From Bacteroidales bacterium UBA1219 (GTDB lineage Bacteria > Bacteroidota > Bacteroidia > Bacteroidales > P3): a stretch of 64,000 nt of DNA. Location of the stretch: contig DBXF01000013.1 of NCBI GenBank assembly GCA_002309295.1, forward strand, positions 1-64,000, given 5' to 3'. A program made the translations under genes and the position numbers. Within the stretch, counting starts at the first letter, position 1, and each line of letters begins with the position of its first letter. The notes beneath the pieces are model-generated. The model had not been told where the DNA came from, ran no database searches, and was given only the letters and a program-made list of their open reading frames with translations. This document shows positions 58,289 through 64,000 of the stretch, one piece after another.

Positions 58289-59644
58289 TTAGCCGCGGGC
58301 TTTCTCCACAAACTCCTTGATGGAGATTTTTTCGGCTGCGGGTTTTGCCTTCTCGCTGAAGAGCTTGAACATCATCTCGCCGCGCAGACGGCCGTAGATC
58401 TGTTCCACGTTCTGACGGTCCTTGGCGATGGTCTCGGCCATCTCGCCAATACGTTTCTCGTAGTCCTCGTCGCTCTCCTCGTCTTTCTTGGCATCGCGCT
58501 GTTTCAGAATGTTCGAAACTTCTTTCACCACATCGGCGTGCGAAGGAGTGATGTTGCCTTCCTTGCCGAGATTCTCTTCCAGTATCTCAACTTTGATGGA
58601 GGGCAGATACTTGGTTTCCCAATTGTTGACAACCTCTTCAAGAGTCTGGTCTTTCTCGCCTCTGTCGGCAATGTAGCGTTGCAGGAAATTGGTGGGCAAC
58701 TCGGTATTGAAGTTGTCGAGAAGCCATTTCTCAACATCGTTCACGTACATTATATCGCACTGACGGGCGTAGCTTTCTTCGATGTCTTTCTTTATGGCTT
58801 TCTTGAACTGCTCCGCTGTGGTGATGCCTGCACCTGGATACATCTTGTCGTAAAGTTCCTGATTAACCTCGTGCGGGGTGATGTGAGCCAGGCTGCTGAT
58901 TGTAAGTTCTATCTCGGCTTTGTATTTCTTAGCGTCGGCGGGAGCCAGATGGAAAATCTGCTCGATGTCTGCGGCGGCGAAGGCCTTGCCGACGTTCAGT
59001 TTAATCACGTCGTTGGCTTTCTTGCCCATAAGGGATTGTTTTATCTCTTCGTCTTTGATTTTGCCCACTTCGAAGGTGAGGTATTTCTCGTTCTCGCCCT
59101 CTTTTTTCTCGCCTTTCACCAGTTCCACGTAGCGGCCGTAGATAGCGTCGCTGTCGTTGGCGATTTCGGCGGGGATTTCAAATTTGCCGTAGTTGCGGCA
59201 TGACATTTCTATCTGTTCGTCAACATCCTTTGCAGCCACTTTCACCTGATACAGCTTGGCGTCGATTTTGTTCCATTCGATGTTCATTGTGGGGAACAAG
59301 GCGGCGTCGAAATAGAATGTGAAGTCGGTCTGGTGGTCGAAATCCAGCGTGCCGGTCTTTTCGTGGTTGGAGATGGGCAGTCCGATGAGGTCGAGTTTCT
59401 CGTCGGTAATGTATTTGTAGAGAGCGTCGTTGAGGGTGTTCTGAACGGTGTCGGCAACAACAGCGCCTTTGTACTGTCTGTTTATCAGTCCCATTGGAGC
59501 CATGCCTTTTCTAAATCCGGGGATATTGGCCTTCTGGCGGTACTCTTTGAGAGTTTTGGTAACTTTTTCGCTGTAGTCGGCTTCGTTGATGTCAACTTTA
59601 ATCAAAAGTTCAAGATCACTTACATTTTCTCTTGTTATATTCAT
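58289..59644 (-). CDS. tig: Trigger factor
   Basis: Ribosome-associated chaperone. The N-terminal ribosome-binding domain shows NIPGFRKGMAPMGLINRQYKG, where FRKG is the ribosome-docking signature (here GFRKGM). The middle PPIase-like region is weak: the usual FKBP-type GxxxF...W text is not evident, as in many Bacteroidota trigger factors, so isomerase activity is doubtful. The C-terminal helical arms follow (ITTAEQFKKAIKKDIEESYARQCD; FLQRYIADRGEKDQTLEEV). The 451-residue length is normal. It has a clear promoter at 59702-59733. Confidence 0.88.
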   Translation of the reverse strand: MNITRENVSDLELLIKVDINEADYSEKVTKTLKEYRQKANIPGFRKGMAPMGLINRQYKGAVVADTVQNTLNDALYKYITDEKLDLIGLPISNHEKTGTLDFDHQTDFTFYFDAALFPTMNIEWNKIDAKLYQVKVAAKDVDEQIEMSCRNYGKFEIPAEIANDSDAIYGRYVELVKGEKKEGENEKYLTFEVGKIKDEEIKQSLMGKKANDVIKLNVGKAFAAADIEQIFHLAPADAKKYKAEIELTISSLAHITPHEVNQELYDKMYPGAGITTAEQFKKAIKKDIEESYARQCDIMYVNDVEKWLLDNFNTELPTNFLQRYIADRGEKDQTLEEVVNNWETKYLPSIKVEILEENLGKEGNITPSHADVVKEVSNILKQRDAKKDEESDEDYEKRIGEMAETIAKDRQNVEQIYGRLRGEMMFKLFSEKAKPAAEKISIKEFVEKARG

Positions 59645-59701
59645 CTTATTTTTTTTGTATAATGGTGATTACTAATACTATATACTTTTCAATGGAATTT
59701 G

Positions 59702-59733
59702 CAAAGTTACGAACTTTTTACGGAAAAAACAAA
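59702..59733 (-). promoter_or_regulatory. Promoter for tig, near-identical to the one at 60538-60568
   Basis: Minus-strand TTTG (59733-59730), 20 bases, TAACTTTG (59709-59702). The 27 bases from 59699 match those from about 60535 upstream of the next gene. Confidence 0.7.
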
Positions 59734-59806
59734 TTTTTTTTACGGCTATTCAAAAGTTGTTCACAAAACAAAAAAAAAGATTACGATAATTATGTAAAAA
59801 AACGTG

Positions 59807-60493
59807 TCACCATGCCATAGCCCACCAACAAACACGAGACACATTTCGTGACACAGCAATACCTTTTGCATAGCCATGTTTCCAATGGTCCGACAATACA
59901 GGTCTTTGCTCTTCTAATGCCTTCTTTTTATTCTTCCAAAAATTACCATTATGAGCTTCTAACACGTAAACAATAAGGTCTTCTGGCAGTATCTCTCTAT
60001 TATCTATATATTGTTTATTATCAATAATCAGCGTGTCTTTGTATTTGCCAAGTTTAAAATATGCATAGCGCATATTGGCAATAGGAATTTGAAGCGAATC
60101 TTTCATTGTGTTACGATACGATTCTGCATGTCTCATATATGGCACATCTATTGTAAATGTTGTTTCATCGTATTTTAATCTGTCTATATAATTAAGTGCC
60201 TCCAAACTATCCATCGTTGCTGTCGACACTTTTTTTGAATAATATGCACAACATCGGAATCCGCTTTCCCACGGCGATGAATAATATGAACCCCATTCGT
60301 TTTCTGAAGACAAGTTAAAACAATCGTCAGGGAAGAAATCTATGATATTAGTTTCATACATTGAACCCAACTGCCTGACAAACTGCTCTCTGGAAGGGTC
60401 ATTCTTTACGCCATCGTTATATTGCGCACAACCAACAAACGGAATCGTAAATACAAAAAACAGCAGCAGCGATATTATTATTCTTTTCATCAT
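59807..60493 (-). CDS. Unknown lipoprotein, AT-rich
   Basis: A 228-residue exported lipoprotein of unknown function: the signal peptide ends in a lipobox-like FVGC with Cys near residue 22. The mature part contains FFPDDCFNLSS, FRCCAYYSKKV and a helical end (NGNFWKNKKKALEEQRPVLS). The C-terminal VSRVCWWAMAW is odd. No family is recognised. Composition is AT-richer than tig, and its promoter is nearly the same as that of tig. Confidence 0.6.
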   Translation of the reverse strand: MMKRIIISLLLFFVFTIPFVGCAQYNDGVKNDPSREQFVRQLGSMYETNIIDFFPDDCFNLSSENEWGSYYSSPWESGFRCCAYYSKKVSTATMDSLEALNYIDRLKYDETTFTIDVPYMRHAESYRNTMKDSLQIPIANMRYAYFKLGKYKDTLIIDNKQYIDNREILPEDLIVYVLEAHNGNFWKNKKKALEEQRPVLSDHWKHGYAKGIAVSRNVSRVCWWAMAW

Positions 60494-60537
60494 TTTTATG
60501 ACTATGTGTAAAGTTTATAACTGCAACAAATGTTTTG

Positions 60538-60568
60538 CAAAGTTACGAACTTTTTACGGATAAAACAA
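60538..60568 (-). promoter_or_regulatory. Promoter for the unknown lipoprotein
   Basis: Minus-strand TTG (60568-60566), 20 bases, TAACTTTG (60545-60538), 45 bases before the start of the gene. Confidence 0.65.
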
Positions 60569-60674
60569 TATTTGTTACAAATATTAATATGAAGGATACG
60601 AATCATCCACAAAACTAACATATTGCTGTTGAAATAATTCGGACACCCGCACGTTACAACGACGAAAGAAACGT

Positions 60675-60682
60675 TATTTTTG
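60675..60682 (+). promoter_or_regulatory. -7 element (TATTTTTG) for the exbB-exbD-tonB operon
   Basis: TATTTTTG lies 18 bases before the exbB ATG at 60701. This is short for a leader and argues that the in-frame TTG at 60680 is part of the promoter and not a start codon. Confidence 0.5.
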
Positions 60683-60700
60683 CAAAAAATCATTAATAAT

Positions 60701-61414
60701 ATGTTTAAAGGTATTTTATTAGCAATCAATGAAATAGACTCTGCAACACAAGTCGCCGCAGAGGCTTCCGAAACTGCAGTAACCACAGAAAAGCTGTCAC
60801 TTTGGGAGATGGCGATGAACGGCGGATGGATAATGTGGGTGCTGCTGGCACTCTTAATTTTGTGCCTGTACATTTTTATCGAGCGTTTTCTCACCCTCAA
60901 CCGCACGCTGAAATCTGACTCCACGCAGTTCATGACCAACATACGCAACTACATACACCAAGGCGATATCGATGGTGCCCGCTCGTTGGCAAAATCCACT
61001 AACTCGCCCATCGCACGCATGGTGGATTCGGGACTTTCGCGCCTCGGACGTCCACTGAGCGACATACAGACTTCCATCGAAAATGTGGGACGTCTGGAAG
61101 TGTCTGACCTCGAAAAACGCGTGTCGCTGATAGCCACCGTGGCCAGCCTAGGACCCATGATAGGCTTCCTCGGCACCGTTACCGGTATGATTAAAGCCTT
61201 CTTCGACATGGCTCACGCCGGAAACAACATAGAAATAAGCGTGCTCTCGAGTGGCATCTACGAAGCCATGGTAACCACCGTGGGCGGTCTCATCGTCGGC
61301 ATCATTGCCTATTTCCTTTACACACTGCTCGTAAGCCGTATCAACAACGTGGTGTTCCAACTCGAGGCCCGTACCATAGAATTTATGGACCTGCTTAACG
61401 AACCCGAATCGTAA
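60701..61414 (+). CDS. exbB: MotA/TolQ/ExbB proton channel protein
   Basis: Inner-membrane proton channel subunit that energises TonB- or Tol-type transport. The start is the ATG at 60701; an in-frame TTG at 60680 lies within the -7 element. Three hydrophobic segments are visible: WIMWVLLALLILCLYIFIE, LIATVASLGPMIGFLGTVTGMIKAF and GGLIVGIIAYFLYTLLVSRI. The second and third carry the conserved TolQ/ExbB features (APMLGLLGTV-like GPMIGFLGTVTG). Length about 237 residues. ExbD (33 bases on) and a TonB-like protein follow, completing a three-gene motor. Confidence 0.93.
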   Translation: MFKGILLAINEIDSATQVAAEASETAVTTEKLSLWEMAMNGGWIMWVLLALLILCLYIFIERFLTLNRTLKSDSTQFMTNIRNYIHQGDIDGARSLAKSTNSPIARMVDSGLSRLGRPLSDIQTSIENVGRLEVSDLEKRVSLIATVASLGPMIGFLGTVTGMIKAFFDMAHAGNNIEISVLSSGIYEAMVTTVGGLIVGIIAYFLYTLLVSRINNVVFQLEARTIEFMDLLNEPES

Positions 61415-61447
61415 GTCATTTTCAATCACTATTTTAAACGATAGGTT

Positions 61448-61873
61448 ATGATACGCAGTCAAAACCAGATAAAGATAGAATCGAACAGCTCCACCATGTC
61501 GGACTTGGTGTTTCTGCTGCTGATTTTCTTTATGATAACCTCCACGCTGATAAGTCCCAACGCCGTGAAACTGCTTCTGCCCGAGAGCAACAGCAAAACC
61601 ATGGCCAAGCAGAACGTAACTGTTTACATCGACGACCAGTTTGCCTTTTACGTCGACGGCGAGCCGGCTTCCATCGAAACCCTCGAGCCGATGATACAAG
61701 AAGGCATTGTGAAAAGTGTTACCGACGGCGAGACTCACGACGCCTGCGTGGTGCTACGCTCCGACAAAACGGTGCCAGTGCAATACGTTGTCAATGTGAT
61801 AGACGCCGTGAATGCCATCAACGAACATACCGGTGCACAACATAAAGTGATATTGGCCACAAGCCCCAAATAA
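61448..61873 (+). CDS. exbD: ExbD/TolR family biopolymer transport protein
   Basis: Partner of ExbB/TolQ. The 141-residue protein has one N-terminal membrane segment (VFLLLIFFMITSTLIS) with the conserved Asp just before it in SDLVFLLLIFFMI, which conducts protons. The rest is the periplasmic domain (NVTVYIDDQFAFYVDGE; ACVVLRSDKTVPVQYVVNVIDAVN). It lies between exbB and the TonB-like gene, 33 and 10 bases away, so all three are one operon. Confidence 0.93.
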   Translation: MIRSQNQIKIESNSSTMSDLVFLLLIFFMITSTLISPNAVKLLLPESNSKTMAKQNVTVYIDDQFAFYVDGEPASIETLEPMIQEGIVKSVTDGETHDACVVLRSDKTVPVQYVVNVIDAVNAINEHTGAQHKVILATSPK

Positions 61874-61883
61874 ACTTGCACAC

Positions 61884-62666
61884 ATGAAAGCCCCCGAAGA
61901 ACAAAGAAACGACAGGATAAAAGCAGCCGCAGGCACCCTCATAACGATAGGTGTACTGTTTATGGCACTTTTTTTGCTGGGACTTTCGTACCAGAACCCG
62001 CCTCCCGAAGAGCAGGGCGTTGAGGTGAACCTCGGCGACAGCGACTTCGGCTTTGGCGACAACCCCGAACCCGAACCCACCGAAAATCCAGCGCCACGTC
62101 CCACCACTCCTCCGCGTCCTACCGCTGTGGCAGAAAACATAAGCACTCAAAGCACTCAGCAGAGCGTGGCCATCAACAAAAAGGAAAACAAGAAAGAAGA
62201 TAAACAAACTAAAGTGGAGCCCACTCCCGAACAGCCCAAAGAGCCCGAGATAAACCAGAAAGCTCTGTTCCCCGGCACCAAAAAGACCAACCAGTCCGGC
62301 GGCAGCGAGGGCAAGACCTACGGTCCAGGCAACCAAGGCAAGGCCGGCGGCGACCCCAACAGCAACCGCTACGACGGCACTCCGGGCAAAGGCGGCACAG
62401 GATGGTCGCTGAAAGGACGTACCGCAAAAGCCCTTCCCGAACCCAACTACAACTCCAACCAACAGGGCAAAGTGATAGTTAAGATATGGGTGGACCGCAA
62501 TGGCAACGTAACCCGCGCTGAAGCTCAGGCCAACTCCACTATAACCGATGCCGGACTGAAGAAACAGGCCGAAAACGCCGCCATGAGGTCCAAATTCAGT
62601 CCCGACCCCAACGCATCGGAACTGCAGACCGGCACCATCACCTACGATTTCCGCAAGTTCAACTAA
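61884..62666 (+). CDS. TonB-family energy transducer
   Basis: The 260-residue protein links the ExbB/ExbD motor to outer-membrane receptors. One membrane segment (TLITIGVLFMALFLLGLSY, residues about 17-36) is followed by a Pro/Glu/Lys-rich rod (EPEPTENPAPRPTTPPRPTA, and EDKQTKVEPTPEQPKEPE) and a Gly/Asn-rich stretch. The C-terminal 75 residues are a TonB/TolA-like domain (GKVIVKIWVDRNGNVTRAEA, ending GTITYDFRKFN). It is more like the Bacteroidota TonB/TolA hybrid type than E. coli TonB. Downstream truA begins after 11 bases. Confidence 0.85.
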   Translation: MKAPEEQRNDRIKAAAGTLITIGVLFMALFLLGLSYQNPPPEEQGVEVNLGDSDFGFGDNPEPEPTENPAPRPTTPPRPTAVAENISTQSTQQSVAINKKENKKEDKQTKVEPTPEQPKEPEINQKALFPGTKKTNQSGGSEGKTYGPGNQGKAGGDPNSNRYDGTPGKGGTGWSLKGRTAKALPEPNYNSNQQGKVIVKIWVDRNGNVTRAEAQANSTITDAGLKKQAENAAMRSKFSPDPNASELQTGTITYDFRKFN

Positions 62667-62677
62667 ACGCAGCGTTT

Positions 62678-63427
62678 ATGCGTTATTTCATGCACTTGGC
62701 CTACAACGGCACTCCATACCACGGCTGGCAGATACAGCCCAACGCCCCTACCGTGCAACATACTTTGGAGGAAGCCCTTTCCATTTTCTGCAACGAAAAA
62801 ATCAATATCGTGGGCTGCGGCCGCACCGACACCGGAGTTCATGCCACCAATTTCTATGCCCATTTCGACACCCAACAGCAGTTCGACGAAAACCAACTTA
62901 CACATATATTATATAAGGTAAACGCTTTTGCAGGCGAAAACATAGCCGTGTACCGCATTTTCCCCGTAGCCGACGATTTCCACGCCCGTTTCAGCGCCAC
63001 GGCCCGCACCTACCAATACCATGTGGCCACGCAAAAAATGCCCTTCCGTCAGGAGTTTGTATACCGCATTTTTTTCGACCTTGATGTGGAAAAGATGAAT
63101 GCCGCCGCCGAAATCCTTTACCAGTACGAGGATTTCACCTCTTTCTCCAAACTTCACACCCAAACAGCTACCAACAACTGCAATGTGATGTACGCGCATT
63201 GGGACGAGATAGACAACGAACTGATTTTCACCATAAAAGCCAACCGCTTTCTGCGTAATATGGTGCGCGCCATCACCGGAACGCTCATCGATGTGGGACG
63301 CGGAAAAATCACCCTCGACGACTTCCGCAACATAATCGAGAGTCGCAACCGCTGCAACGCCGGCACCTCGCTGCCCGCCAAAGCCTTGTTTCTCACCGAA
63401 GTAGAGTACGGTGACACAAAACTTTAA
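62678..63427 (+). CDS. truA: tRNA pseudouridine(38-40) synthase TruA
   Basis: Converts uridines 38-40 of the anticodon arm to pseudouridine. YFMHLAYNGTPYHGWQIQPN opens the family domain, and Asp51 in GCGRTDTGVHATNF is the catalytic nucleophile. FHARFSATARTYQYHV, FTSFSKLHTQTATNNC and NRFLRNMVRAITGTLIDVGRGK are further TruA blocks. The 249-residue length is normal. It may be the last gene of the exbB-exbD-tonB transcript. Confidence 0.96.
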   Translation: MRYFMHLAYNGTPYHGWQIQPNAPTVQHTLEEALSIFCNEKINIVGCGRTDTGVHATNFYAHFDTQQQFDENQLTHILYKVNAFAGENIAVYRIFPVADDFHARFSATARTYQYHVATQKMPFRQEFVYRIFFDLDVEKMNAAAEILYQYEDFTSFSKLHTQTATNNCNVMYAHWDEIDNELIFTIKANRFLRNMVRAITGTLIDVGRGKITLDDFRNIIESRNRCNAGTSLPAKALFLTEVEYGDTKL

Positions 63428-63515
63428 CATCCTATTTGTTAAAAAAAACTCACTCCACACAATTTGACGGCATTTTTGACGTTAAAGTCGTAGAATTATC
63501 CCTAAATCACACCTC

Positions 63516-63929
63516 ATGAATTTAGAAATACTTATAAAACAAGGCATTGGCGATGTCCGTTTTGGCATGACCATGGCCGAAGCCGAGAAAAAATTGGGTC
63601 AACCAACCGAGACCGAAAACATCGACGACGCAACGGGCGAACAAATCACCGTAATCCACTACGACGACCAAGAGCTGTCGCTGTTTTTCGAAGGTGCCGA
63701 CAAACTGCTCAACTGCATCGACATATCCAACGAAGACACCACTCTGTTCGGAGAAAAGATCTTCGACAAGAACGAACGCGAGATTGTGAGCCTTCTTGTG
63801 GCCAACAAATACTACGAGCAGGACATCGAAAACGAAGCGTGGGGCGAACGGCGCGTCTCCTTCGCCGACGGCAATATCGACCTGTTTTTTGTGGACAACG
63901 AACTTAGCTCTGTCTCCATTGGAAGGTAA
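63516..63929 (+). CDS. Unknown small protein
   Basis: A 137-residue soluble-looking protein with no signal peptide. The start GIGDVRFGMTMAEAEKKLGQ recalls the GMxxxEVxxxLG pattern of small proteins of the BamE/SmpA-like and related folds, but no Cys-lipobox is present. The rest is acidic (NIDDATGEQITVIHYDD, NEDTTLFGEKIFDKNEREIV) and ends in a strand (LFFVDNELSSVSIGR). I cannot assign a function. It is 88 bases after truA, and the next gene begins 1 base after its stop. Confidence 0.6.
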   Translation: MNLEILIKQGIGDVRFGMTMAEAEKKLGQPTETENIDDATGEQITVIHYDDQELSLFFEGADKLLNCIDISNEDTTLFGEKIFDKNEREIVSLLVANKYYEQDIENEAWGERRVSFADGNIDLFFVDNELSSVSIGR

Positions 63930-63930
63930 A

Positions 63931-64000
63931 ATGCCCATCTTCAGCACTGCTTATTTCCCCTGCACCGCCTATATGACGGCACTTGCAGCCTGTCCGTCGG
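63931..64000 (+). CDS. Start of a WbqC-like family gene (truncated by the window end)
   Basis: The first 23 codons read MPIFSTAYFPCTAYMTALAA and continue CPS to the end of the window. The STAYFP-type start followed by a second aromatic-Met block is the usual beginning of WbqC-like proteins in Bacteroidota. It directly follows the small unknown gene, so they are likely co-translated. The call is weak because only 70 bases are visible. Confidence 0.5.
   Translation, partial: MPIFSTAYFPCTAYMTALAACPS

Noticed and set aside
60680..60700. TTG start for exbB
   Set aside because: The TTG is the end of the TATTTTTG -7 element, so it cannot be inside the transcript; the ATG at 60701 is used.

Overview
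The window looks like a chromosome segment of a Bacteroidota bacterium, most likely an uncultured Bacteroidales. Three things point there. It has type IX secretion system (T9SS) genes (porU, porV, a PorP/SprF protein and a GldJ-like lipoprotein) and T9SS cargo with type A and type B C-terminal sorting domains. Many intergenic regions carry Bacteroidota-type promoters (TTTG or TTG, 19-21 bases, then TAnnTTTG). It also has Bacteroidota-typical families (DUF4301, DUF2851, TIGR02757, DUF7948-type beta-propeller proteins). No rRNA, tRNA, transposase, phage gene or CRISPR array was seen.

Layout. 0-3 kb: a CDF metal transporter, an in-frame phosphopantetheinyl transferase-IspF fusion and an FKBP isomerase. 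3-13 kb: a T9SS region with gldJ, a second FGE-domain lipoprotein, a GH25 lysozyme-like lipoprotein and porP on the minus strand, divergent from porU-porV. 13-25 kb: housekeeping and conserved unknowns (YiiX-like amidase, DUF4301, cyclophilin, pheS, folB, DUF2851, TIGR02757, serS) plus a 1418-residue T9SS type B surface protein. 25-28 kb: three AT-rich unknown envelope genes flanked by repeat-rich spacers. 28-37.7 kb: a tightly packed nine-gene minus-strand operon resembling an aryl-polyene/flexirubin-type fatty-acid/polyketide cluster (ACP, fused ketosynthase plus chain-length-factor-like domain, small DMT transporter, LolA-like protein, hotdog dehydratase, GT2, MMPL exporter fused to acyltransferase, FAD oxidoreductase). 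38-45 kb: hemW, ligA and a large TPR-like exported protein. 45-50 kb: a copy of the cstA 5' end fused to an unrelated exported protein, intact cstA, and two unknown exported proteins. 50-60 kb: leuS with a nuclease-like insertion, an FAD protein and GT2 pair, a transglutaminase-like T9SS cargo, trigger factor and a lipoprotein. 60.7-64 kb: exbB-exbD-tonB-like, truA, a small unknown and the start of a WbqC-like gene.

How the genes fit together. Most serve the envelope: T9SS assembly and its cargo, ExbB/ExbD/TonB energy transduction, and a lipid-type biosynthetic operon whose ACP needs a phosphopantetheinyl transferase such as the one fused to IspF at 1.3-2.4 kb. The less ordinary items are the reduced aryl-polyene-like operon with its domain fusions, a LeuRS carrying a PD-(D/E)XK-like insert just before KMSKS, the PPTase-IspF fusion, the cstA' chimera, and a dispersed short intergenic repeat that has been read into the C-terminus of IspF. 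All functional calls come from reading the sequence without database searches.
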